Part shown: positions 1-6,792 of the stretch, piece by piece
Layout: every line of letters starts with the position of its first letter
Numbering within the stretch: the first letter of the stretch is position 1
Source of the DNA: JAJTFW01 sp046049215
GTDB lineage: Bacteria > Bacteroidota > Bacteroidia > AKYH767-A > OLB10
Assembly: GCA_046049215.1 (NCBI GenBank)
Contig: JBJOER010000135.1
Span: forward strand, 1 to 9,972
DNA: 9,972 bases
Reading direction: 5' to 3'
Translations under genes and position numbers: made by a program
The notes under the pieces: model-generated
What the model was told of the DNA's origin: nothing
Databases searched by the model: none
Seen by the model: only the letters and a program-made list of their open reading frames with translations

Positions 1-87
1 GAGCGACTCGTGCTGTTCGTCACCGGCATGAACAATATCCGCGATGTGATCCCTTTCCCTAGGACGCCGAAGAACGCGGAGTTTTAA
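1..87 (+). CDS. asnS: Asparaginyl-tRNA synthetase, C-terminal end only
   Basis: This is the 3' end of a gene entering from the left, open from base 1 to a TAA at 85-87. The 28 visible residues start ERLVLFVTGM and end PFPRTPKNAEF. They contain the class II synthetase motif 3 region (G-M-x-N-I-R-D-V-I-P-F-P-R) and the short conserved tail of AsnRS, the cytoplasmic enzyme that joins asparagine to tRNA-Asn. The related aspartyl enzyme has a different ending, and the N-I-R-D-V-I-P-F-P-R-T-P string is typical of AsnRS. asnS next to rpoN is a recurrent arrangement in Bacteroidota, which agrees with the next gene. No strong hairpin with a T tract follows the stop, so the termination mode is not clear. 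The rest of the protein lies outside the window. Confidence 0.93.
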   Translation, partial: ERLVLFVTGMNNIRDVIPFPRTPKNAEF

Positions 88-93
88 TTTGTC

Positions 94-135
94 AATTTGA
101 AAATTTGATGATTTGAAAATGAAGGAGATTTGATG
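94..135. repeat. AT-rich TTTGA-type intergenic repeat, copy 1
   Basis: Directly after asnS the sequence becomes a simple AT-rich tract built from ATTTGA/TTTGAAAA units. The 15-mer AATTTGAAAATTTGA at 94-108 recurs exactly at 9817-9831, also in non-coding DNA and on the same strand. Its composition contrasts with the GC-rich genes around it. I see no coding role. Confidence 0.6.
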
Positions 136-163
136 CCGGAATGATGGGGTTATATCTACCGAT

Positions 164-185
164 CCCTGAGCTTGTCTAAGGGTCG
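164..185 (+). repeat. CCCTGAGCTTGTC...AAGGGTCG short element, copy 1
   Basis: A 22-bp element with arms CCCT and AGGG around GAGCTTGTCTA. The blocks CCCTGAGCTTGTC and AAGGGTCG both recur at 9908-9944, in the same order and on the same strand. There they are separated by a palindrome. The element lies a few dozen bases after an AT-rich TTTGA tract in both places. It looks like a dispersed, REP-like intergenic repeat. Confidence 0.6.
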
Positions 186-193
186 TGGTTCGA

Positions 194-207
194 TCCGCCA
201 GGGCGGA
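194..207. repeat. Short inverted repeat TCCGCC-AG-GGCGGA
   Basis: Two perfectly complementary 6-bp arms are separated by two bases. A loop this short makes an RNA hairpin of full length unlikely, so a DNA palindrome is the better description. It lies 9 bp after the CCCTGAGC element in a gap made largely of repeats. Function is unknown. Confidence 0.4.
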
Positions 208-243
208 CAGGCTTCCGCTCACCAACCAGTGAAACCTGCAACC

Positions 244-271
244 GACAACTCGACAACGGACAACCGACGAC
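244..271 (+). repeat. GACAAC tandem units, copy 1
   Basis: GACAAC occurs at 244-249, 252-257 and 259-264, followed by the variant GACGAC at 266-271, giving a period of 7-8 bases. A related perfect 7-mer tandem (AACTGAC twice, then AAC) lies at 7005-7021 in the other small gap. Both look like non-coding simple repeats close to gene ends. Confidence 0.5.
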
Positions 272-277
272 GTTCCG

Positions 278-285
278 TATTTTTG
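278..285 (+). promoter_or_regulatory. Putative Bacteroidota -7 promoter element of rpoN
   Basis: TATTTTTG matches the Bacteroidota primary-sigma -7 consensus TAnnTTTG exactly. It ends 10 bases before the rpoN ATG. No convincing -33 TTTG/TTG is present about 19-21 bp upstream, where the GACAAC repeat lies. If used, transcription would start only a few bases before the start codon. Confidence 0.5.
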
Positions 286-295
286 AAGCCTATTT

Positions 296-1828
296 ATGCA
301 GAAACTCGGCTTACATCAGAAGCTGCTTCAAAAGCTTTCTCCTCAACAGATCCAATTGATGAAGCTGTTGCAGGTGCCCACTGTGGCTTTGGAGCAACGC
401 ATCAAAGAGGAACTGGAGGCCAATCCCGCTTTGGAGGAAGGCAATCCCGATGACCTGGCCGAAGAGGAGCTATCACAGGATGACAGCGATGAACCGGCTG
501 AAGAACTCGACGAGTTCGGTTCCGATGAAAAGGAAGAAGAGCGTATAGAAAGCGCAGATGAAGCGGAAGCCGGTGCACTGGAAGATGCTATCCGCAAGGA
601 GGAGGTCGATATCGCCGACTACATCGAAGACGACGACATCCCCTACTACAAGCTTCAGGCGAACAACCACTCGGCCGATGACGAGCGGCCGGAAACGCCC
701 ATCACGGTCAGCGTCTCGTACCAGGACAACCTGCTGGCGGGGCTGGGCATGTTGCCGTTCGACGACCATCACTACCAGCTGGCCGAACACCTGATCGGAA
801 GCCTCGACGACGACGGCTACCTGCGCCGAGACCTCGACTCGGTTGCCGACGACATCGCCTTTACGCGCAACATCAACACCAATGCCCCCGAGCTGGAAGA
901 AACGCTGAAGCTGATCCAAACCCTGGATCCTCCGGGCATCGCAGCCCGCGACCTGAGGGAATGCCTGATGCTGCAGCTCGAACGCAAAGGCCTGGACAAG
1001 GATCCTCACGATACGGCTTACCGCATTTTGAAGGACTACTTCGAGGAATTCACCAAGAAACACTACGAGAAGATCCAGCGAGGCCTCGAGCTCGACGATG
1101 CTGCATTGAAAGCCGCCGTACAGGATATCGTATCCCTCAATCCCCGACCGGGTGGAGGATCGGCAGAAGATTCGCGCAGCAGCCAGCAGATCATCCCCGA
1201 CTTCATCCTCACCACCGTGGACAGCCGCTTAGAGCTGAGCCTCAATTCGCGGAACGATCCGGATCTGCGGATCAGCCGTTCGTTCCAGGAGATGCTGCAG
1301 ACCTACTCGCGGGACAAGAAAAAAGATAGCAAGGATGCGCTCACCTTCATCCGCTCGAAGATCGATGCGGCCAAGTGGTTCATTGATGCCATCCGCCAAC
1401 GGCAGCATACCCTGCTGGCGACCATGACCGCCATCATGAACTACCAGAAAGAGTACTTCCTGCAAGGGGACGAGCGTCTGCTGCGACCGATGATCCTCAA
1501 GGACATCGCCGAAATGGTAGGCATGGACATTTCGACCGTCTCCCGCGTGGCCAACAGCAAGTACGTGGAGACGCCCTACGGCACATTCCTGCTCAAGTAT
1601 TTCTTCTCCGAAGGCCTGCAGACCGAAAGCGGCGAGGAAGCCTCCAGTCGCGAGATCAAGAAGATCCTCGAGGAGCACATCGGACAGGAAGACAAGAAAC
1701 ACCCATTGCCCGACGAAAAGCTGGCAGAAATCCTCAACAAAGCGGGCTACAACATCGCCCGGCGCACTGTGGCGAAATACAGAGAGCAGATGAATATTCC
1801 TGTGGCGCGTCTGCGAAAGGAAGTATGA
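296..1828 (+). CDS. rpoN: RNA polymerase sigma-54 factor
   Basis: This encodes sigma-54 (510 residues), which directs RNA polymerase to -24/-12 promoters and needs an AAA+ activator ATPase to open them. The first ~45 residues are the Leu/Gln-rich activator-contact region I (LHQKLLQKLSPQQIQLMKLL). A very acidic region II follows (about residues 45-115). The core-binding region follows, with the conserved LDPPGIAARDLRECL and LNPRPG strings. The helix-turn-helix lies at about 403-421 (DIAEMVGMDISTVSRV). The RpoN box ARRTVAKYRE that reads the -24 element is at 488-497, just before the C-terminus. Length is normal for the family. The start is fixed by an in-frame TGA at 284-286, so 296 is the only plausible ATG. 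No Shine-Dalgarno is seen, and a TAnnTTTG element lies 10 bases upstream. The stop overlaps the ATG of a 13-codon open frame leading into the next gene. No activator or sigma-54 modulation gene is visible nearby. Confidence 0.97.
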   Translation: MQKLGLHQKLLQKLSPQQIQLMKLLQVPTVALEQRIKEELEANPALEEGNPDDLAEEELSQDDSDEPAEELDEFGSDEKEEERIESADEAEAGALEDAIRKEEVDIADYIEDDDIPYYKLQANNHSADDERPETPITVSVSYQDNLLAGLGMLPFDDHHYQLAEHLIGSLDDDGYLRRDLDSVADDIAFTRNINTNAPELEETLKLIQTLDPPGIAARDLRECLMLQLERKGLDKDPHDTAYRILKDYFEEFTKKHYEKIQRGLELDDAALKAAVQDIVSLNPRPGGGSAEDSRSSQQIIPDFILTTVDSRLELSLNSRNDPDLRISRSFQEMLQTYSRDKKKDSKDALTFIRSKIDAAKWFIDAIRQRQHTLLATMTAIMNYQKEYFLQGDERLLRPMILKDIAEMVGMDISTVSRVANSKYVETPYGTFLLKYFFSEGLQTESGEEASSREIKKILEEHIGQEDKKHPLPDEKLAEILNKAGYNIARRTVAKYREQMNIPVARLRKEV

Positions 1829-1869
1829 TGCCGACTCCCACGGACATGACCAAGCCACCCGTTACATGA
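1828..1869 (+). CDS. Possible 13-codon coupling ORF between rpoN and the membrane protein gene
   Basis: The rpoN stop overlaps an ATG (TGATG, 1826-1830). This opens a 13-codon frame, MPTPTDMTKPPVT, whose TGA at 1867-1869 overlaps the next gene's start as ATGA (1866-1869). Ribosomes leaving rpoN could therefore pass through it and reinitiate at the membrane-protein gene. The peptide has no recognisable features and the arrangement could be chance. I include it as a possible translational coupler rather than as a confirmed gene. Confidence 0.2.
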   Translation: MPTPTDMTKPPVT

Positions 1870-2495
1870 ACCGGATCAGCCAGGCCATCTCGGTCCTCTT
1901 TCACCCGTTGTTCATGCCTCTTTATGCCACGTTCCTGTTGCTGAACAGCGGCAGTTACCTGGCAGACATCCTTCCCGGAGGACTAAAGCAGTTCCTCTAC
2001 GCCATCGTTTTCGTTACTACGTGGCTGTTACCCGCTTCCACCACCTGGCTGCTTTGGCAGAAAGGCTGGATCGAGAGTCCAGAAATGCACGACCGCAGCG
2101 AAAGGCACATCCCCTTCCTGCTGACGATGATCTGCTACTCCGGTGGCATCTACCTCCTGTTGCAACTACCCGTTTCACGCATTTTTGCGTTGTCACTCAC
2201 CGGTGCTGCCCTGGCCGTACTACTCGCTTTCCTGATCAACCTGCGCTGGAAGATCAGCATCCATATGATCGGCATCGGTGGATTGATGGGACTTTTCTTC
2301 GGCTTCGGCACCTGGTTTCACCTTGAAGTCATGTCTGCATTGGCGGCCATGGCCGTCGCTGCAGGAACAGTTGGTACAGCACGTCTGCTTCGGGGAGCGC
2401 ACAACCCGGCACAGGTCTATGCGGGGTTTGCATCCGGTTTCCTGCTCGAGGCGGGTTTCATTCGCCTGGTAGCGCAACAACTGATGGACAACTGA
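1866..2495 (+). CDS. Seven-helix membrane protein, distant PAP2-superfamily-like
   Basis: This is a 209-residue integral membrane protein of unproven function. Hydrophobic segments lie at about residues 8-27, 43-64, 81-100, 105-125, 131-151, 155-172 and 184-203. Charged or polar groups sit at DRSERHIP (76-83), KISIHM (129-134) and RLLRGAHNPAQVYAG (173-187). Order and spacing recall the three motifs of PAP2 lipid/pyrophosphate phosphatases (KxxxxxxRP, PSGH, SRxxxxxHxxxD), and His133 and His179 could be counterparts. However, the lysine of motif 1, the PSGH string and the final aspartate are not present in standard form. A phosphatase activity is therefore only a suggestion; a non-catalytic relative is equally possible. 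The gene starts 37 bp after rpoN on the same strand, so cotranscription is likely. I recall a membrane protein of this kind after rpoN in other Bacteroidota, which argues for a conserved place but not for a role in sigma-54 function. Confidence 0.85.
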   Translation: MNRISQAISVLFHPLFMPLYATFLLLNSGSYLADILPGGLKQFLYAIVFVTTWLLPASTTWLLWQKGWIESPEMHDRSERHIPFLLTMICYSGGIYLLLQLPVSRIFALSLTGAALAVLLAFLINLRWKISIHMIGIGGLMGLFFGFGTWFHLEVMSALAAMAVAAGTVGTARLLRGAHNPAQVYAGFASGFLLEAGFIRLVAQQLMDN

Positions 2496-2518
2496 GAAGA
2501 GCGGGGGCGGGATTTGCC

Positions 2519-2526
2519 TATTTTTG
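2519..2526 (+). promoter_or_regulatory. Putative -7 promoter element of lysS
   Basis: TATTTTTG is an exact TAnnTTTG match and identical to the element before rpoN. It ends 6 bases before the lysS ATG, so a transcript from it would be leaderless or nearly so. A clear -33 TTTG at normal spacing is missing. It argues that the in-frame TTG at 2524, which lies inside this element, is not the start of lysS. Confidence 0.5.
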
Positions 2527-2532
2527 TCTGCC

Positions 2533-4254
2533 ATGAGTCACCATCTGTCCGAACAGGAAATCATCCGCCGCCAAAGCCTCGAAGAGCTTTATTCACTCGG
2601 CATCGACCCCTACCCTGCCGAATTGTATCCGGTCAACACAAATTCCGCTGCCATCCTGGCCGGATTCGATTCACAACCCGATGCATTCAAAGAAGTGGTC
2701 ATCGCAGGACGCATCATGAGCCGACGCATCATGGGCAACGCCTCCTTCGCCGAGCTGCAGGATGCCCACGGCCGTATCCAGGTGTATTTCCGCCGCGACG
2801 ACCTCTGTCCGGGTGAAGACAAAACCCTCTACAATACCGTTTTCAAAAAACTGATCGATACCGGCGACATCATCGGCGTGAAAGGCTATGTGTTCAAGAC
2901 GCAGGTGGGTGAAACGTCGGTGCATGTTTCGTCATTTACGCTACTGACCAAATCGCTTCGGCCCCTGCCTGCTGTAAAGGAGAAAGACGGACAGGTGTAC
3001 GATGCCTTCAGCGATCCCGAGCAGCGCTACCGCCAGCGATACCTCGATTTGATCGTGAATCCCCACGTTCGCGAAACGTTCGTGAAGCGCACTCGTTTGG
3101 TGAACAGCCTGCGCAATTTCATGGCGTCGAAAGGCTACCTCGAAGTGGAGACGCCCATCCTGCAACCGCTTTACGGCGGAGCAGCTGCACGCCCGTTCAA
3201 GACGCACCACAATACGCTGGACATGACCCTGTACATGCGTATCGCCAACGAACTTTACCTGAAGCGTCTCATCGTGGGCGGCTACGAAGGCGTGTTCGAA
3301 TTCGCCAAGGACTTCCGCAACGAAGGGATGTCGCGCTTCCACAATCCCGAATTCACGCAGGTGGAATTATACGTTGCCTACACAGACTACCACTGGATGA
3401 TGGACTTCGTGGAGGCCATGGTGGAACATGCGGCACTCGAACTACATGGCACCACCCAGGTGAAAGTGGGTGAAAACACCATCGACTTCAAACGTCCCTG
3501 GAAACGGTTCAGCATGTACGAAGCCATTTCCCACTTCACCGGAGTGGATGTTTCGTCCATGGACGAAGCGCAAATGCGTGAGGCGGCGAAAAAACTGGGT
3601 GTGGAAGTGGACGATACCATGGGTCGCGGAAAACTCATCGACGAGATTTTTGGTACCCACTGCGAACACAAGCTGATCCAGCCCACCTTCATCACCGATT
3701 ACCCGGTGGAGATGAGTCCGCTGGCGAAGAAGCACCGTACCATGCCCGGACTGGTGGAGCGCTTCGAGGCCATCTGCAACGGCAAGGAGATCTGCAACGC
3801 ATTCTCGGAGCTGAACGATCCCATCGACCAGCGTGCGCGCTTCGAAGAGCAGCTCGAACTCGGCAAGCGGGGCGACGAAGAAGCGATGCAACTCGACGAA
3901 GATTTCCTCCGTGCCATCGAGTACGGCATGCCTCCCACCGCGGGACTCGGCATGGGCATTGACCGTCTGAGCATGATCATGACCAATTCGCCATCCATCC
4001 AGGATGTGCTGTTCTTCCCGCAGATGCGTCCCGAATCGGCCCTTTCTTCGGTGGAGCAGGAAAGCGCCCAACTGGAGGGCATTCCCCAGCCTTGGGACGA
4101 AGTGTTGAAGAAGATGGGCATCCAGTCCAGGGATCAACTGAAAGTCCTGAACCCCAACAAGCTGTTCAACGACCTGGGAGGCATGCGCAAGAAAATGAAG
4201 CTGGAAGCCACCATGCCCAGCCTAGACGAAGTGAAAGGCTGGCTCACAGCCTGA
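2533..4254 (+). CDS. lysS: Lysyl-tRNA synthetase, class II
   Basis: This cytoplasmic enzyme joins lysine to tRNA-Lys with ATP. With ATG 2533 it has 573 residues. The N-terminal OB-fold anticodon-binding domain spans roughly residues 55-160. Class II motif 1 is near 190-210 (NSLRNFMASKGYLEVETPIL). Motif 2 is at 255-276 with the FRNEG loop at 261-265. Motif 3 is GLGMGIDR at 471-478. The usual bacterial LysRS ends soon after motif 3 (E. coli about 505 residues). This one continues from residue ~502 with about 70 mostly helical residues including MRKKMKLEATMPSLDEVKGW. Such longer LysRS forms are usual in Bacteroidota. A TTG start at 2524 would add only three residues and sits inside the promoter-like TATTTTTG, so ATG 2533 is preferred. 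The gene follows the membrane-protein gene by 37 bp and probably has its own promoter. Confidence 0.97.
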   Translation: MSHHLSEQEIIRRQSLEELYSLGIDPYPAELYPVNTNSAAILAGFDSQPDAFKEVVIAGRIMSRRIMGNASFAELQDAHGRIQVYFRRDDLCPGEDKTLYNTVFKKLIDTGDIIGVKGYVFKTQVGETSVHVSSFTLLTKSLRPLPAVKEKDGQVYDAFSDPEQRYRQRYLDLIVNPHVRETFVKRTRLVNSLRNFMASKGYLEVETPILQPLYGGAAARPFKTHHNTLDMTLYMRIANELYLKRLIVGGYEGVFEFAKDFRNEGMSRFHNPEFTQVELYVAYTDYHWMMDFVEAMVEHAALELHGTTQVKVGENTIDFKRPWKRFSMYEAISHFTGVDVSSMDEAQMREAAKKLGVEVDDTMGRGKLIDEIFGTHCEHKLIQPTFITDYPVEMSPLAKKHRTMPGLVERFEAICNGKEICNAFSELNDPIDQRARFEEQLELGKRGDEEAMQLDEDFLRAIEYGMPPTAGLGMGIDRLSMIMTNSPSIQDVLFFPQMRPESALSSVEQESAQLEGIPQPWDEVLKKMGIQSRDQLKVLNPNKLFNDLGGMRKKMKLEATMPSLDEVKGWLTA

Positions 4255-4269
4255 GCGATGCACTTCACT

Positions 4270-4285
4270 GTGGTCGATTGACCAC
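4270..4285. promoter_or_regulatory. Perfect hairpin/dyad between lysS and the M28 gene
   Basis: GTGGTC-GATT-GACCAC forms a 6-bp perfect stem with a four-base loop, extendable by one G·T pair. No T tract follows on either strand, so it is not a standard terminator. It ends 20 bp upstream of the TACTTTTG element at 4306-4313, so it overlaps the expected -33 region. It could be an operator or a weak 3' end structure for lysS. Nothing in the sequence decides between these. Confidence 0.35.
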
Positions 4286-4305
4286 GAAAGGCCATGCGCT
4301 TGTCG

Positions 4306-4313
4306 TACTTTTG
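4306..4313 (+). promoter_or_regulatory. Putative -7 promoter element of the M28 peptidase gene
   Basis: TACTTTTG matches TAnnTTTG exactly and lies 19 bases before the ATG at 4333. It falls between an upstream in-frame ATG at 4294 and the ATG at 4333, so a transcript starting from it would begin after 4294. A TTG at 4278-4280 is 25 bp upstream, longer than the usual ~19-21 bp gap to a -33 element. Confidence 0.5.
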
Positions 4314-4332
4314 CGGGTATATCCAACTGCCC

Positions 4333-6018
4333 ATGGCTTTCAATCGCATTCCCCTGAAATCAGTGTTGAGCATCCTTTTGCTCAGCTTTCCTTTTTTAGT
4401 GCATGCCCAGCTCGACCGCGCAAGCGTTCAGCCGCTTCTTCAAAAACACATCCGCATCCTTGCCTCCGATTCCTTCGGTGGACGTGAGCCAGGCACACCG
4501 GGAGAAGTCCTGGCCATGAATTACATCCGAGCCGAATTTGTAGCCATCGGACTCGAACCCAAGGGTAGCGAAGGGTACTTCCAACCTTTCAAATTCACGA
4601 AGAGCGTGCGTGCAGGCGATGCCTGCAAACTACGGATCGGCAGACGTGCGCTGACGTCAGGCACCGAATTCCATCCCCTCGCCTTTTCGGCGAATGCAAG
4701 TGCATCGGGCAAATCGGTGCGCGTCGGTTACGGTATAACGGCCACGACTATGGGTCATGATGATTACAAGGATCTGAAAGGCCTGCAGGGGAAGATCTTC
4801 CTGATCGATGCCTCCACGCCCGACAAGGCCGGTCCTCACAGTCGCTTCGCACCGGTAGCCGACCTGCGCACCCGTATCGACAGCGCCATCGCGAAAGGAG
4901 CGGCGGGCATCGTGTTCTACTCCACCGACAGCACATTGAAAGTGCCCGAACTGAGCAACCGTATCCGTGTAAGTCCATCCACCGTTCCTGTACTTTACCT
5001 CTACGCTGAGCACAATGGCTTGTTGAATGAGGAAGGGACCCTTATCGACATGCAAGCCGAAATCGTGCGCGATGAAGCAACCGCACACAACGTACTCGGC
5101 TACCTCGACAACAAAGCTTCCACCACGATCGTGATCGGTGCGCATTACGACCACCTGGGTCATGGAGGCGAAGAATCGCTTTACCGAGGAGAGCCTGCAG
5201 TACACAACGGAGCCGATGACAACGCCAGTGGTGTGGCGGGCGTGATCGAACTGGCCCGTTACCTGAAATCAAAAGGACCCAAGAGCAACAATTACCTGTT
5301 CATGGCGTTTTCCGGTGAAGAAAAAGGACTGCTGGGTTCGGCGCATTTCACGCGGAACTCCACACTCAATCTGCAATCGGTGAATTACATGCTCAACATG
5401 GACATGATCGGCCGCCTGAAGATCGAAGAGCCGGTGTTGCTGGTGAACGGCGTTGGCACCTCCGATGCGTGGAAGATCACCATGGAATACATCAAACCGT
5501 CTTCATTCACAGTAAAGACCACCGAATCGGGCATCGGCCCCTCCGATCATACCTCCTTCTACCTGAAAGACATTCCCGCCCTCCACTTCTTCAGCGGTAC
5601 ACACAACGATTACCACAAGCCCTCCGACGACGAGCAGCTGATCAATTACAAGGGCGAACTCGACATTCTGGATTACATGATCACCCTGATGGGAAGCCTC
5701 GACGATAAAGGCAAGATCGCTTTCACCAGAACCAAGGAAGAAAACAACGAAAACACGCCTCGCTTCAAGGTGACGCTGGGTGTGATTCCCGATTACGGCT
5801 TTGAAGGCGAAGGCATGCGTATCGACGGCGTGAGCGACGGCAAGCCCGCTTCGAAAGCAGGTCTTAAGGCAGGCGATGTGGTTCGGCAGATCGGTCCGGT
5901 GAAGGTGACCGACATGATGAGCTACATGAAAGCCCTGGGGCAGTTCAGCAAGGGAGAAAAAGCACAGGTAGGCATCCTCCGCGGCAAGGAAGAGATGCAG
6001 GTGGAGGTTGAATTCTAA
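4333..6018 (+). CDS. Secreted M28 family zinc aminopeptidase with PA-like insert and C-terminal PDZ domain
   Basis: An exported di-zinc metallopeptidase of 561 residues that probably removes N-terminal amino acids from peptides outside the inner membrane. Residues 1-25 form a signal peptide ending FLVHA before QLDR. A PA-like insert spans about 80-240. M28 ligands are His271 (GAHYDH), Asp295 (NGADDNASG), Glu330 (SGEEKG, with Glu329 the likely general base), Asp357 (LNMDMIGR) and His428 (NDYHKPSD). SDHTSF at 404-409 is also conserved. From about residue 478 a PDZ domain follows, with SKAGLKAGDVVRQI, ending at the C-terminus. The full active site suggests a working enzyme. An upstream in-frame ATG at 4294 would add 13 residues in front of the signal peptide and lies before the TAnnTTTG element, so 4333 is chosen. 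The next gene starts 18 bp downstream and is also exported. Substrate specificity cannot be read from sequence. Confidence 0.92.
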   Translation: MAFNRIPLKSVLSILLLSFPFLVHAQLDRASVQPLLQKHIRILASDSFGGREPGTPGEVLAMNYIRAEFVAIGLEPKGSEGYFQPFKFTKSVRAGDACKLRIGRRALTSGTEFHPLAFSANASASGKSVRVGYGITATTMGHDDYKDLKGLQGKIFLIDASTPDKAGPHSRFAPVADLRTRIDSAIAKGAAGIVFYSTDSTLKVPELSNRIRVSPSTVPVLYLYAEHNGLLNEEGTLIDMQAEIVRDEATAHNVLGYLDNKASTTIVIGAHYDHLGHGGEESLYRGEPAVHNGADDNASGVAGVIELARYLKSKGPKSNNYLFMAFSGEEKGLLGSAHFTRNSTLNLQSVNYMLNMDMIGRLKIEEPVLLVNGVGTSDAWKITMEYIKPSSFTVKTTESGIGPSDHTSFYLKDIPALHFFSGTHNDYHKPSDDEQLINYKGELDILDYMITLMGSLDDKGKIAFTRTKEENNENTPRFKVTLGVIPDYGFEGEGMRIDGVSDGKPASKAGLKAGDVVRQIGPVKVTDMMSYMKALGQFSKGEKAQVGILRGKEEMQVEVEF

Positions 6019-6036
6019 CGAACCGGATATCCGTCT

Positions 6037-6756
6037 ATGCGCCTGCTGATCGCATTTTTCATTTTCCTGATTTCGGGTGTCGGTATTTTAAACAATGCGC
6101 TGGCGCAGCAAGGTGAACCGATTGTCATCAGCGGCAAGGCCTTCGATCGGGAGAATCCCCAGTTGCGTCTCGAGCAAGTGATGGTCATCAACCTTCGGAC
6201 GCAGCAGGGACAATTTGCGCAATCCGATAACAGTTTCCGTGTACAGGCTTTACGCAACGATACGCTGGTCGTAACGGCCATCGGTTACCGCATCCGGAAA
6301 TTGTGTTTCCGCGACTCCCTTCGTTCAGACACTATCGAGATCATGGTCGCCCTGGAGCGGCTGAGTTATGAGTTGAAGGAGGCCACAGTGTTCATCCCGC
6401 GCGACCTGAACCGCATCGAGCAGGACCTGAAAAAACTGGGATACACGCCCAAGGATTATCGCCTGACCGGAGTCAACGCCTGGCAGAGTCCGCTCACGGC
6501 GCTGTACCAGGAATTCAGCCGAAAGGAGCGCAGCAAACGTAAAGTTGCCGAGCTGATGAACGCCGACCGCAGAAGGGAATTGATGAGAGAGGTGCTGGCG
6601 AATTACACACGATTGGGATTGATCGCACTGCCGTACAACGAATACGATGCATTCATCGACTACCTCGGGTTGAGCGATTTTTTACTGCGCACTTTTTCTC
6701 AATACGAGCTGGCGTATTACATCAAGCAACGGTATCTGGAGTATGATGATCAGTGA
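6037..6756 (+). CDS. Exported protein with carboxypeptidase-regulatory-like domain
   Basis: A 239-residue protein with a clear signal peptide (about residues 1-23, ending NNALA before QQGE). Residues ~27-105 look like the beta-sandwich CarboxypepD_reg-like domain common in Bacteroidota envelope proteins: ISGKAFDRENPQLRLEQVMV, then DNSFRVQALRNDTLVVTAIGY and a beta-rich end. From ~120 the protein becomes charged and helix-rich (IEQDLKKLGYTPKDY, SRKERSKRKVAELMNADRRR) and I recognise no domain there. It is not a TonB-dependent receptor: it stops far short of a barrel and has no plug. It begins 18 bp after the M28 peptidase stop on the same strand, so the two are probably cotranscribed and may act together in the periplasm or outer envelope. 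The biochemical role is unknown. A beta-sandwich of this type usually serves protein binding or folding, which is only an inference here. Confidence 0.85.
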   Translation: MRLLIAFFIFLISGVGILNNALAQQGEPIVISGKAFDRENPQLRLEQVMVINLRTQQGQFAQSDNSFRVQALRNDTLVVTAIGYRIRKLCFRDSLRSDTIEIMVALERLSYELKEATVFIPRDLNRIEQDLKKLGYTPKDYRLTGVNAWQSPLTALYQEFSRKERSKRKVAELMNADRRRELMREVLANYTRLGLIALPYNEYDAFIDYLGLSDFLLRTFSQYELAYYIKQRYLEYDDQ

Positions 6757-6792
6757 GTGTAAATTTTAAAGGTCGCTTTTATTTTGATTTTT

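Noticed and set aside
244..271. CRISPR array from the GACAAC repeats
   Set aside because: Units are only 6 bases with 1-2 base spacing. There are no spacers and no cas genes.
172..453. 93-codon open frame starting before rpoN
   Set aside because: It runs through the repeat gap and then overlaps rpoN out of frame. Low-complexity composition and no motif.
3442..4137. 231-codon open frame on the - strand opposite lysS, and others opposite rpoN (473-1063, 1229-1858)
   Set aside because: Antisense shadows of well-supported genes with biased composition and no recognisable domain.
4270..4285. Rho-independent terminator of lysS
   Set aside because: The stem is good but no T tract follows on the + strand, so it does not meet the basic criterion.
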